Positions 1 to 8,255 are shown, counted from the stretch's first letter. The stretch: DNA of 36,564 nucleotides from Opitutia bacterium (GCA_003142615.1 PLMW01000061.1:1-36564), one strand, 5' to 3'. Program-made: numbers and translations. Notes: generated by a model not told the origin, from the sequence alone.

Positions 1-1652
1 TCGAGCGTGCGCAGGGCGAAGGCATGACCCTCTCCGGTGGCGATGCCGCCGAGGCCGAGGTTGGCGCAGGCCTCGTTCATGCCCAGCAGGCCGATGGTGC
101 TGAAGTGGTTCTTCCAGTAGGCGCCGAAGCGCTCGTACATGTGGCGCAGGTAGTGGCTGGTGTAGGGATAGAGGCCGGCGGCGGTGAGACGCTCGAGAAA
201 CTTGCGTTTGGTCTCGAGGCTGTCGCGGGCGATGTCCATCAACCGGGCGAGCCGGATGCGGAAGGCTTCTTCGCGCTCCGCCAGCGGGGCGTCGGCGCCG
301 GGGGCGGCGGGGTGGTCCTGGGTGGCCAGATAACCGATACGCGGGAGGTTGATCGTGACGACCCCGATCGAGCCGGTGAGCGGGTGCGCGCCGAAGAGGC
401 CGCCGCCGCGCTTCTCGAGTTGGGTATTGTCGATGCGCAGCCGGCAGCACATCGAGCGCGCATCCTCGGGCTTCATGTCGGAGTTGATGAAGTTGGAGAA
501 GTACGGAATGCCGTAGCGGCCGGTCATCTCCCAGAGGCCGGCGAGGTTGGGGTTATCCCAGTCGAAGTCGGGCGTGAGGTTGATCGTCGGGATCGGGAAT
601 GTCATCACGCGGCCGCGCGCGTCGCCCTCGGTCATCACCTCGAAGAAAGCGCGGTCGAACAGGTTGATCTCCTCCTGAAACTGGCCGTAGGTGAACGGTT
701 GGAGTTCGCCGCCGCGCACGACGGGCTCGTCGGCCATGTGGCGCGGGCAGACGAGATCGAGGGTGACATTGGTGAACGGCGTCTGGAAGCCGACGCGGGT
801 GGGGACGTTGATGTTGAAGACGAACTCCTGGAGGGCCTGCTTGATCTGGGCGTAGGCGAGGCCGTCGAAGCGGATGAAGGGGGCGAGCAGGGTGTCGAAG
901 CTGGAGAACGCCTGCGCACCGGCGGCTTCGCCCTGGAGGGTGTAGAAGAAGTTGATGATCTGGCCGAGGGCGGTGCGCAGGTGCCTGGCGGGCCGGGCCT
1001 CGATCTTGCCCGGCACGCCGCAGAAGCCCTGCATGAGCAGGTCGTGGAGGTCCCAGCCAACGCAGTAGACGCTAAGCTGGTTGAGGTCGTGGAGGTGGAA
1101 GTCGCCGCCCTCGTGCGCGGCGCGGATCTCCGGCGGGTAGATGGCATTGAGCCAGTAGGTCTGCGAGGCGGCGGCGGAGAGGTAGTTGTTCAAACCTTGG
1201 AGCGAGTAGCTCATGTTGCTGTTCTCCCGCACCTGCCAGTCCACCTGATTGAGGTAGCCGTCGATGAGCGCCACGTCCTGCCGGGCGGTGATCTCGCGCA
1301 GGCGCTTGTGCTGGTCGCGATAAACGATTAGGGCGCGCGCAGTGTTGCGGAACGGCGAGCCAAGCAGCACCTCCTCGACCATGTCCTGCACCTGCTCGAC
1401 CGACGGCACGGTGTCGGCAACGGTGCAAAGGAGGAGATTCACGACGCGCACGGTGAGGCGATAAGCCATGGCGTCGTCAAATTCGCCGGTGGCGGCTCCG
1501 GCCTTGGCCAGCGCGCGCGTGATGCGCGTCGCCGTGAACGGCACGAGGCGGCCGTCGCGCTTGCGAATGTGGGAGGGCAGGCCGTGCGTGCCGCTAAGGA
1601 ACGCGGCCAGATCCTGGGCTGGTGTGGGCAGATGGAGCGGAGGGACGCTCAT
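1..1652 (-). CDS. nrdD: Anaerobic (class III) ribonucleoside-triphosphate reductase, 5' part
   Basis: Reduces NTPs to dNTPs by glycyl-radical chemistry in anaerobic cells. About 550 codons are visible and the 3' end lies off the left edge. Reading the minus strand from the ATG at 1652, an N-terminal ATP-cone (around residues 28-120, with KRDGRLVPF and VQDMVEEVLL) precedes the reductase barrel. Family-typical stretches include NSNMSYSLQGLNNYL, FHLHDLNQLSVYCVGWDL and GAQAFSSFDTLLAPF; the YCVGW cysteine is the expected substrate-site cysteine. Full-length NrdD is about 700 residues, so the glycyl-radical loop and zinc cysteines are outside the window. The start is chosen because no in-frame homology is seen upstream. 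NrdG would be expected beyond the left edge. I found no NrdR box or riboswitch upstream. The opposite-strand frame is open for 435 codons but is a GC-rich shadow. Confidence 0.93.
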   Translation of the reverse strand, partial: MSVPPLHLPTPAQDLAAFLSGTHGLPSHIRKRDGRLVPFTATRITRALAKAGAATGEFDDAMAYRLTVRVVNLLLCTVADTVPSVEQVQDMVEEVLLGSPFRNTARALIVYRDQHKRLREITARQDVALIDGYLNQVDWQVRENSNMSYSLQGLNNYLSAAASQTYWLNAIYPPEIRAAHEGGDFHLHDLNQLSVYCVGWDLHDLLMQGFCGVPGKIEARPARHLRTALGQIINFFYTLQGEAAGAQAFSSFDTLLAPFIRFDGLAYAQIKQALQEFVFNINVPTRVGFQTPFTNVTLDLVCPRHMADEPVVRGGELQPFTYGQFQEEINLFDRAFFEVMTEGDARGRVMTFPIPTINLTPDFDWDNPNLAGLWEMTGRYGIPYFSNFINSDMKPEDARSMCCRLRIDNTQLEKRGGGLFGAHPLTGSIGVVTINLPRIGYLATQDHPAAPGADAPLAEREEAFRIRLARLMDIARDSLETKRKFLERLTAAGLYPYTSHYLRHMYERFGAYWKNHFSTIGLLGMNEACANLGLGGIATGEGHAFALRTL

Positions 1653-2520
1653 GGCGATGTTGGCGTAGCGGACGGTCGGGGTGATGGGCCGGGACGACGC
1701 CGCGAGGCGGCGTCCGGAAAGGATGAAAACGAGGCGTTGCGCCGGGAGGAGGCGCAGGAGCATGGTGGCGGATAGACGGTGGCGTAGACCACGACGGTGC
1801 CGCCGTCTGGATGCGCCAACGCGCAGGCGGTGTCGGCCGGCAGGGTGCGGCAAAGGCACCGGCCGGGGAGGCCGGAGACGGAGGAGCGGGGCGTCGCGCG
1901 GCGACGCGGTTGGCCGGGCGCAAGGGCGAGCCCGGGGCGGAGCGGGTTCAGCTTCATTCTGGCGATGAAGGGAGGCGGCCGCGGTCCGCGCAGGGCGCGG
2001 TGGCGGCGGGTTGAACGCATCTCCGGTCTGGATGTTCGGACTTCGGGCTCTCCGGGTTCCGGGATCACCAGGTGGGATCTCGGATCACCGGGCCTCCGCT
2101 CCGCCTTCACCGCCAGCTTGTGCCGGCGATTGGTTATGCCCGGCTGCGCGTTCTGAGAACGCAACCGGTGGAGCATCGTGGCCCGTTACCGCAGCGCGAC
2201 TGTGGCCGACTTGCACGGCCTTCCCCGCGCCGGAGACGAGAGGGAAAGAACGGCGCCATCTGTACGCCGCGGGTCGGCGACGTCAATCCGACAAAATATC
2301 GTTGAAGAACACTGGGAGCGGCTTGGGCCGCCAACTTGGCGGACCCCGAAGCCTGCGTTCGCCCCGGCTGCCTCGGATTGCCTCCGCGGCGCCGACCTCC
2401 TCCAGCGTCTGGCCTTCCGGGACGGCACGAGGGAGTGGGAGGCCCTTCCGGCTGACACTTGGTGACGGCCCCAACGTCGGGCCGGCACGCGCAGACCTTC
2501 ACCGCGCGGCCACGAAGATG
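1653..2520. other. Intergenic region upstream of nrdD, no convincing gene
   Basis: GC-rich DNA with many short overlapping frames on both strands, none recognisable. The best-looking frame is on the plus strand at about 2178-2465 (GTG start, 95 codons, with VEEHWERLGPPTW and LLQRLAFRDGTREWEALP). Its second half has plausible codon use, but it has no ribosome-binding site and no family I know, so it may be a remnant. I looked for a cobalamin riboswitch and NrdR boxes and saw neither. Confidence 0.5.
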
Positions 2521-3866
2521 TTTACAAGATAGTGTGCGCTGGGGCGGTGACCTCGCGCGCGAGTGGCCGTGTCGGAGGGACGGACGCTTGGTTCGCTACG
2601 CTCGGCGTCACATGCCACCCTCCTGACGCCGCTGCTGAGCAGCCTGCCGGTTCGCGACTACAGTCCGACGTCGAGGCAGACGAGGTCAGGGCCATGCCCA
2701 CAGCCAAGTAGAAGGCTAGGGTCGCGGCACCGTCTCCGGGGGCTCCGAGCCCATGAGGCCGGCAGGCCTCGAGCCTGTGGTCACAGCCCTAGAAGCATAG
2801 CTTGGAGTCTAGCGGTCTAGGCCCAAGGTCGGGGCCTCGACCTCCTCGGTGCAAGACCTGAGCCCTCCAAGCAAGCCTCTGGCCTGAGCCCCGACCCTCC
2901 GGCCCGGAAGACAGGTGAAGGAGCCCATGGGAGGTTGCCTGGGCACTGCCTCGCAGCCGGGGGGCCACCCTCGGCCATGGCGTCGAGCTGGTCCTGATGG
3001 AGCACCCGAAGATGGCTCCATCCCTCGGTGGTGCCTCCTCCCTGCGCCTTCGGCAAGCAGCTCCACGGAGCTCAGTGCGATGGCCGCAGCCGTCGGCGGA
3101 CGAGGCCTGGGGGCGGAGCCTCAATCCCTAAGTTTGACCAGAGCCATCTCATCCTGTCGGGCATGTTGGGCGCGGGAACCGCCTACACCGCTCGAGCCTC
3201 GCCAACCGGCGGCTCTGGGGCTGGGCTGAGGCTCCAGGGTGCAACGGCCTCGGCTTAGCACCCAGCCTCCCGTCCATCTCCTCCAGAGTTCAGGGGGTGG
3301 GCCAGCTTTGTGCTGTCGTTCGGTGGGTCCACCGTGCCGGCGTGGATGAGAGGGCGGCCAGTGTACGACCCATGCCGCCATCAGGCCTGTCCTTCGCCGT
3401 CCCTATGCCGAGCTTGTTCTCCTTGAGCCCCGCTGGCAGCGCCCTCGCGGCGCCTTCGCCGGGCTGCCTGCGGGAGGCTGGGGGCTATTGTCAACGTCGA
3501 GGTGATCGAAGCCGAGAGCCCCGAACCAGCACGGCCCCGGCCGACAGGATGGCCACAGGGCTATCAAGAGCCTAGTCAGCGCCAACACCGCGGAGGCCGG
3601 TAGCCGTACCGTCCCGGCCACCGCCGCCTCGTGCAGCTGTGTCATGCGCAGCGTGGTGGCGCTCACCTAGAATGCGGACGCCTCTGGCACGTTTGGCGGC
3701 GGCGCAGGAAAGTTGGGACTTTCCTCGGCCGTGATCAAGAAAAGCGAGTTCTAGTACGGCGCATCATTCTGGAGAGTTCACCTCCATCTGCAAAACCCCA
3801 TTCCATAGCTAATATTTCCCCCTGCAACGCCGGAGCCCGCCCGGGCGACGGCTGAAAGGAGTTAAC
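2521..3866. other. GC-rich, ORF-poor stretch with many inverted repeats
   Basis: About 1.3 kb with frequent stops in all frames and a CCT/AGG/GGG-rich composition resembling the Rep-like gene at 4.3-5.5 kb more than nrdD. Several perfect short inverted repeats are visible: GGTCGGGGC (about 2827) with GCCCCGACC (about 2888), AGCTCC-AC-GGAGCT near 3060, and GGAAAGT-TGGG-ACTTTCC at 3707-3724. It could be a decayed gene, the non-coding part of a mobile element, or a structured RNA. Nothing in the sequence decides between these. Confidence 0.45.
3745..3754. repeat. Direct repeat CGAGTTCTAG, copy 1
   Basis: The 10-mer CGAGTTCTAG occurs here and again at 4257-4266, immediately before the Rep-like ORF. 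The segment between the copies contains the zinc-ribbon ORF and differs in composition from the DNA on both sides. It may be chance. Confidence 0.4.
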
Positions 3867-4034
3867 ATGCCTCACCCATCATCCGCCCCGTCTATCCACG
3901 AATTTCATGCCTGCCGATATTGCCGGAAGTTATTCCATAAAAGCGAGTTGGTGCGACGGCGGGCTGGCCGCCCGGGGGAGTTCTGGCTCTGCCACTCCTG
4001 CGCCAGCACTCGGCGGCGCCGCGGTCGCCAGTAA
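3867..4034 (+). CDS. Small CxxC...CxxC zinc-ribbon-like protein (55 aa)
   Basis: A 55-codon ORF preceded by a strong ribosome-binding site (AAAGGAG, 6 bases before the ATG), the best translation signal in this part of the window. The protein has two knuckles, CRYC (residues 16-19) and CHSC (42-45), separated by a basic linker containing RRRAGRPGEFW, and ends in an arginine-rich tail (TRRRRRGRQ). This arrangement fits a four-cysteine zinc ribbon that could bind nucleic acid, but I do not recognise the family. A second in-frame ORF of 55 codons follows (4047-4214) but has weak start signals and no recognisable features. The gene lies in a short, less GC-rich island between the ORF-poor stretch and the Rep-like gene. 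Confidence 0.6.
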   Translation: MPHPSSAPSIHEFHACRYCRKLFHKSELVRRRAGRPGEFWLCHSCASTRRRRGRQ

Positions 4035-4256
4035 GAGAGAACCGGGATGCCACGAGGTCACCCGTTGGCCGGCGCGATGGCCTCCGCACCCATCGGCAGC
4101 GACGTGGACAACGGGATGTTTACAGAAAAGAGCAGACAGTCATCCCGCCAACAATTGCCGGATTTGGGGGACGCGTCGTGGGCGCTGCCGCGGAGCCTCT
4201 GCCCGTGCCGCTGATTTCGGAAATGTGAGCCCTTGGACGCCAACGGACGCCGGCAT

Positions 4257-4266
4257 CGAGTTCTAG
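4257..4266. repeat. Direct repeat CGAGTTCTAG, copy 2
   Basis: Second copy of the 10-mer found at 3745-3754. It ends at the base before the first ATG of the Rep-like ORF. Confidence 0.4.
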
Positions 4267-5538
4267 ATGGGCGTGGAAGACCGGAATAAGCATCCAGAAT
4301 ACGGGGCCAAATCCACACCTCAACTTCCCTCGCCCGCTCACGGCTGCTCCGCCGTCGGTGCTGACGCTGCCGCCATGGCGCTGGCCCTGGACGAGGAGGT
4401 CGCCTGGGCGCTGGGGGTGGCCGACCGGGTGGAGCCGAGGATGGTGCTGATGGGCCTGTGGGGGCGGCGCCGGAGGGCCTTCCTCACCTTCCTGAAGCGG
4501 TATCACAGGGACCCGTGGCTCCATGGCCAGCGGGGCGCCTTGGAGCGGGCCTGCCTGATCGTCACCTCCAGGGCGCTGGACGACGCGACGGTGGAGCGCA
4601 TCCTCTACTGCGTTGGCAGCAGGTACAAGTGCTGGACGCCGAGGCTCTGCCCGAAGTGCAGCCTCGACCAGCGCGTCGAGCCCCTGCTGGAGGAGCTGGG
4701 CGGCTGCTTCGGAGCCATGCCCCACTGGTACTTCGTCACCGTGGGCGCCCGGGTCCGGCCCGGCGACGCGGCCCTGCGGCTGAACGGGAGGGTTCTGTGC
4801 CGGCCCCCGGCGGGCCTGCCCAAGTTCCCGCGGTTCACGACCTACGAGGACGGCCTGGCTCGTTGTGATGACCTGGTGAGGGCGCTCTTCGCGCTGCCGG
4901 CGGCCATGGTGAGGTGCGGCTGGATTTCGGGGGCGTTCTCGACCTTGGAGCCGCACGTCCGCTTCTGGCTGACCAAGGAGGGCGCCGTCGCCCACGCGTT
5001 GGACCTGCACGTCCACTGCGCGGTGTGCTCGAGCGCGCCGATGACGCCGAGAATTGCCCGTGAGGCGTACGGGGTCCAGGACCGCCTGCTCGCTCGAGTC
5101 GGGGTCGGCGCCTACCCGAAGTTGTGGATCAAACGCATCGAGGCCCGGCCCGGAGGAGGGGACAGCCTGGCGACGTGCCTGGGGTACGGGCTGAAGCCGG
5201 AGCCGATCGGCAAGTGGTACGTCCAGGCGCGGAGGCAGGGCTGCCCCCCGGCGGAGCTCAGCGCCGTGTTCGACGAGGTTGTCTTCCACAACCTGTACGA
5301 GCACCTTGCCCGCGTGCGGTCCGTCCGGCGCATCGGCAACCTCCGGGCGGCCAGCCCGAGCTACATCGGCGTGAGGCTGCCCCCGATGCCGACGAAGAGG
5401 GAAGTTCGCCTCTGGAACTCGAGTGCCGCGTACCGTGCCGCCAACCCGGAGCTGGAGGCGTCCATCGACCGGTTGATGATCAAGAGCGCGAAGCGCCGGG
5501 GCCGGCACCCGCTGCGCACGCCGCCTGAGGAGCCCTGA
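4267..5538 (+). CDS. HUH-endonuclease / rolling-circle Rep-like protein
   Basis: 423 codons from the first ATG; an internal ATG at 4375 (MALALDEEVAW, residue 37) is an equally plausible start because neither has a clear ribosome-binding site. Visible features in order: a cysteine cluster (C115, C122, C128-P-K-C131) like the N-terminal finger of rolling-circle Rep proteins, a FVTV strand (156-159), a STLE strand near 225, an HxH motif in LDLHVHCAV (H248, H250), and LGYGLKP around Y307, which fits the nucleophile-tyrosine motif of single-tyrosine Rep_1-like enzymes. Such proteins nick DNA and join to the 5' end through tyrosine. Codon use is rich in AGG and GGG, unlike nrdD or the sugar genes, which suggests acquired DNA. 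No partner plasmid gene is next to it. A transposase role is possible. The HUH assignment rests on motif order only. Confidence 0.6.
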   Translation: MGVEDRNKHPEYGAKSTPQLPSPAHGCSAVGADAAAMALALDEEVAWALGVADRVEPRMVLMGLWGRRRRAFLTFLKRYHRDPWLHGQRGALERACLIVTSRALDDATVERILYCVGSRYKCWTPRLCPKCSLDQRVEPLLEELGGCFGAMPHWYFVTVGARVRPGDAALRLNGRVLCRPPAGLPKFPRFTTYEDGLARCDDLVRALFALPAAMVRCGWISGAFSTLEPHVRFWLTKEGAVAHALDLHVHCAVCSSAPMTPRIAREAYGVQDRLLARVGVGAYPKLWIKRIEARPGGGDSLATCLGYGLKPEPIGKWYVQARRQGCPPAELSAVFDEVVFHNLYEHLARVRSVRRIGNLRAASPSYIGVRLPPMPTKREVRLWNSSAAYRAANPELEASIDRLMIKSAKRRGRHPLRTPPEEP

Positions 5539-5734
5539 GGTCCGGGCCGGCCGCGACGCCTCCGGGCCTTGCCAACATGGCTCCTGGGTCTTGGCGCTCA
5601 ATTCGCCCCCAACTTCATAAAAATGCACTTTCAAGCACAGAGAACATCTTTCATGGTCTGGGTTCCTTTCGTTTTGGCCCCAAACCAACTCATCACCCGG
5701 TCCAATAAAGGCGAGTCACGTCACATGCAACCAC

Positions 5735-6082
5735 TCAGGTTGCCGGTGGAGGCGGCGTTTCGCCACCCTTGTTTTGCAGCGCAACCAGATCCAGCTTCTT
5801 GAGCTTGGCCTTGAGGATCTTGCCGGATTTGAATTTGACCACCGCGCGTTCAGGAATGATGACCTCTGTTTCCGGTTTGTTGGGGTTGCGGCCCACGCGT
5901 GCCTTGCGCACCTGCACCTCCAGAACGCCGAAGTTGCGCAGTTCCACGTTCCGGCCCGCTGCCAGTGCATTCATGATAATATCCAGCGTCATCTGCACCG
6001 TGGTCTGCACCTCTTTTTGCGGAAAGCCGGTCTTCTCGTAGATTTGCAGCACGATCTCGCGTTTTGTCAGGTTGGTCGACAT
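5735..6082 (-). CDS. HU/IHF-family DNA-binding protein
   Basis: 115 residues beginning MSTNLTKREIVLQIYEKTG, with the HU core (VELRNFGVLEVQVRKARVGRNPNKPET) and the DNA-intercalating arm around residues 50-75, where RNPNKP carries the conserved proline. It bends DNA as a homo- or heterodimer and takes part in nucleoid structure and site-specific recombination. The C-terminal extension (KLDLVALQNKGGETPPPPAT) makes it longer than the usual 90-100 residues. The ATG at 6082 follows a GAAAGGAA-type ribosome-binding site at the right distance. It lies between the Rep-like region and the island, so it may be resident or belong to either mobile segment; IHF/HU proteins often assist integrases. Confidence 0.92.
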   Translation of the reverse strand: MSTNLTKREIVLQIYEKTGFPQKEVQTTVQMTLDIIMNALAAGRNVELRNFGVLEVQVRKARVGRNPNKPETEVIIPERAVVKFKSGKILKAKLKKLDLVALQNKGGETPPPPAT

Positions 6083-6646
6083 GGTATTTCCTTTCTCTAA
6101 GATCCAAAGTGAAAACGCCTTAAGGTATTCGAAGAGTGAACCCCGTCAACATCAAAGGCTTACAATTCCTTCAAAATGAGTGAGAAACCGCCATCCGATC
6201 CCTTCGAGCAACTCCCGAAACAAATTCAGGAACTCCTTAAAGGTTCCTGTCTTTGTAGCGCAGCATCAGCTGCGCCTCGCGGCTGGTGAGGTACCGGCGC
6301 CGGGTCCTTGGTTGAGATTTCACGCCCCTCAAGAACAGCTTAAAAAGGCGACAAAGGGGGCGATTCCTTGAAAGAAGTTACCATTATGCGGCCCGGCAGG
6401 CGGCCTGCTGGCGGAGCTCGTGCAGCCTGCGCCTCGAAAGATTTGCCCGTGCCGTGATGCTCAATGTAAAACACCCCGCGCTCTCCTGACAAATTCCTGC
6501 TAGAATAGGTTCAATCGGGTTCCATTCGGTTCCTGTCCATGCAAGATGGCGTTTACGCTGCAGGATTTTGAAATGCAGCCCGATGGGGAATTTCACTCGT
6601 GGTGATAGCGTCAGCCCGAAATGTGGCGAAAAAGGCCTCGAATGGA
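6083..6646. other. Gene-poor left flank of the island, with a truncated ORF start
   Basis: No complete gene seen. An ATG at 6176 opens a 37-codon frame whose first 23 residues (MSEKPPSDPFEQLPKQIQEL, then LKG) look coding, after which the frame degenerates, as if a gene had been broken near 6244. The 10-mer GGTTCCTGTC occurs at 6242-6251 and again at 6528-6537. No tRNA 5' portion is visible before the tRNA-like repeat at 6647. Confidence 0.45.
6508..6537 (+). repeat. Three GGTTC iterations at 10-bp spacing
   Basis: GGTTCaatcg, GGTTCcattc and GGTTCctgtc run head to tail, placing the GGTTC words on the same helix face. They lie about 110 bp left of the attachment-like repeat. Spacing like this is seen at protein-binding iterons, but the function is unknown. 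Confidence 0.4.
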
Positions 6647-6669
6647 TTCGAATCCCACCCTCTCCGCCA
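6647..6669 (+). repeat. Island boundary: tRNA-Ser 3'-end repeat (attL)
   Basis: 23 bp running from TTCGAATCCC to CTCTCCGCCA, identical to 24166-24188. The sequence matches the T-loop, the 3' strand of the T and acceptor stems, the discriminator base and CCA of a tRNA-Ser-like gene (the 5' acceptor strand would read GGAGAGG). Tyrosine integrases commonly recombine here. The integrase gene begins 74 bp to the right. The T-stem 5' strand and the rest of the tRNA are absent to the left, so this is not an intact tRNA gene. Confidence 0.85.
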
Positions 6670-6711
6670 CTTAAGCGACGATGAGACCGTCACTTAAGTT
6701 TTCGGTGAAGC

Positions 6712-6739
6712 TAGGTTGCCCAGTTGACGTGGCAACCTA
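6712..6739. repeat. Inverted repeat TAGGTTGCC/GGCAACCTA before the integrase
   Basis: Two 9-bp arms separated by 10 bp end 3 bp before the integrase ATG. The word AGGTTGCC recurs as two direct copies near the other end of the island (24026-24045), as expected for arm-type integrase or excisionase binding sites. The position would also let the bound protein control integrase expression. Confidence 0.65.
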
Positions 6740-6742
6740 AGC

Positions 6743-7978
6743 ATGAAACAGCAACGATTCCTCGTCACCCGATTCGAAAATCGAAACGGCGTTATCTCGT
6801 GGCGGGTAGACGGACGGCTGGGCGGCGTCCGCCTCCGCAAAAACTTCAAGACCCGCGAAGAGGCCGCCACGGAAAAGGCCGCGCTCGAACTCAGGGCCGA
6901 ACAACTCGACGCCGGACTCGTTTCGGTCATGACTTGTTTGACGGCGGAGCAAGTGCGCGATGCCGAAGCGGCATTTAGGCGCCTCTCCGGGCAGCCGCAT
7001 TCGCTCACGCTCTGCGTCGATTACACCCTTGCCAACTACCGCACCCCGGAGCGTGAGAAGGCGCTTACCGAAGCTGTCGCCGACTATCTCGCCTTTAAGC
7101 AGCACGAGCACGAGCGCGGGATCATTTCGGCGGTTCAAGTCGGAAGCATCAAGAAGGAGCTGGCGCTGCTGCTGGGTCATTATCTCGGCAGCACGGTGGC
7201 GCCGTTGACGCCGGAGAAACTCACAGTGTTCTGCGAGCGCGGCCAGCCCTCGCTCAAGACCTACAACAACCGCCGCGGCATCCTGGGGACGTTTTTCAAG
7301 TTCGCATTCCAAAAGGATTGGATCGCCCGGAACCCGGTCGAGAGAGTCCCGTATCACCGGATCGCCCACCGTCGGGGCTCAGCGCGCACCCTGAGCGCCG
7401 CGCAGGCGCAGGAGTTGATGACGTTCGTCGAGAATCACGAGGGCGGCCAGTTGGTCCCGTTCTTCTCGCTCTGCCTCTTCGCCGGCATCCGGCCCTGCGT
7501 TCGCAACGGCGAGATCACGAAGCTCAAACCCGAGGACATCAACCTCGACACCGGGGTGATTCACGTCGAGCCCGAGGTCTCGAAGGTGCGGATGAAACGG
7601 AATGTGACGATCCAGCCGAACCTCGCGGCCTGGCTCTGTGCCTACCCATTGGAGCGTTTCCCAATTGTCCCTCCGAATCTCCAGCATACTCGCGCCGCGG
7701 TCGCGGCGAAGTTCGATCTCACCACGGATGTCATGCGGCACACGTTCATTTCGATGTTCGTCGCCAAATTCCGGTCGATGGGCGAAGCGGCGCTGCAAGC
7801 GGGCAATTCCGAAAGCATCATCCGCAAGCATTATCTCGATTTGAAAGGCAAGGAGGAGGCGGAGCAGTTTTGGGGCATTCTGCCGCAGCGCACGTCGACG
7901 GCCGCAGAGGTGACGCCATTCGCCGGGACACCGGCTCCGGTTGAAACCAAACCGGCGGAAGCGGAGCCAGCCGCATAA
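6743..7978 (+). CDS. Tyrosine recombinase (island integrase)
   Basis: 411 residues. An N-terminal arm-binding region (WRVDGRLGGVRLRKNFKTREEA) is followed by a SAM-like core-binding domain (about 110-205, with YNNRRGILGTFFKFAFQKDWIARNP) and the catalytic domain: R250 in LFAGIRP, GEITKLKPEDI, lysines near 281-285, R332-H333 in DVMRHTF, and Y364 in KHYLDL. The motif usually LGH is AGN (N355), and the first His of HxxR is replaced by D-V-M-R. Similar changes occur in related verrucomicrobial integrases as I recall them. It should catalyse integration and excision at the tRNA-Ser end, and lies 74 bp inside attL reading into the island. The tail is Ala/Pro/Glu-rich. Inverted repeats lie directly before the ATG; no ribosome-binding site is evident. 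Confidence 0.92.
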   Translation: MKQQRFLVTRFENRNGVISWRVDGRLGGVRLRKNFKTREEAATEKAALELRAEQLDAGLVSVMTCLTAEQVRDAEAAFRRLSGQPHSLTLCVDYTLANYRTPEREKALTEAVADYLAFKQHEHERGIISAVQVGSIKKELALLLGHYLGSTVAPLTPEKLTVFCERGQPSLKTYNNRRGILGTFFKFAFQKDWIARNPVERVPYHRIAHRRGSARTLSAAQAQELMTFVENHEGGQLVPFFSLCLFAGIRPCVRNGEITKLKPEDINLDTGVIHVEPEVSKVRMKRNVTIQPNLAAWLCAYPLERFPIVPPNLQHTRAAVAAKFDLTTDVMRHTFISMFVAKFRSMGEAALQAGNSESIIRKHYLDLKGKEEAEQFWGILPQRTSTAAEVTPFAGTPAPVETKPAEAEPAA

Positions 7979-7998
7979 GTTGACAGGAAAGAAAAGGT

Positions 7999-8226
7999 AT
8001 GGAGACCCCACCAATCACCACAATCAGCAGCCAACTCACCAACATCATCGGCCTCCGGGGGTGCGGGATTTTCCCCGCGGGCAAAGAGCCTTCGATCCGC
8101 ACCCTGCGGGAATGGACCAAGCTCCGGCGCATCCCTTCCCACAAGGTCGGTCACTTCGTCTATTACGATTGCGCCGAAGTCGCGGTCCACATCCGCACCA
8201 AGCTCAAGGTGCCGGCTCGCGGCTGA
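7999..8226 (+). CDS. Small HTH protein, excisionase/AlpA-like
   Basis: 75 residues, starting 20 bp after the integrase stop with AGGAAAGAAAAGG upstream. The central part (SIRTLREWTKLRRIPSHKVGHFVYYDCAEVAVHI) has the layout of a MerR/AlpA-type winged helix: helix, 'R-I-P' turn, beta wing with Y-Y. This is the typical form of recombination directionality factors and small DNA-binding proteins next to integrases. It is probably co-transcribed with the integrase and would control excision. The assignment is by pattern and position. Confidence 0.75.
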   Translation: METPPITTISSQLTNIIGLRGCGIFPAGKEPSIRTLREWTKLRRIPSHKVGHFVYYDCAEVAVHIRTKLKVPARG

Positions 8227-8255
8227 TCGCCGGGTCGCCGTTCGGCCCGGCGCCT

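Noticed and set aside
24-1331. Open frame of 435 codons on the plus strand
   Set aside because: Exact antisense of nrdD, whose protein is recognisable throughout; the plus-strand product is a GC-rich shadow.
1653-2000. Cobalamin riboswitch or NrdR box before nrdD
   Set aside because: Neither the B12-box/AAGGGAA...GCCACTG pattern nor an ACACWATATATWGTGT-like box is visible on the minus strand.
2178-2465. 95-codon ORF on the plus strand
   Set aside because: Second half has fair codon use but there is only a GTG start, no ribosome-binding site and no recognisable family; described only as a possible remnant.
4120-5688. Open frame of 522 codons on the minus strand
   Set aside because: Antisense of the Rep-like gene; Arg/Pro/Gly/Gln-rich with no domain, while the plus frame has ordered motifs.
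6560-6669. Intact tRNA-Ser gene
   Set aside because: Only the T-loop-to-CCA portion is present; no GGAGAGG acceptor strand, D-arm or anticodon arm occurs upstream.
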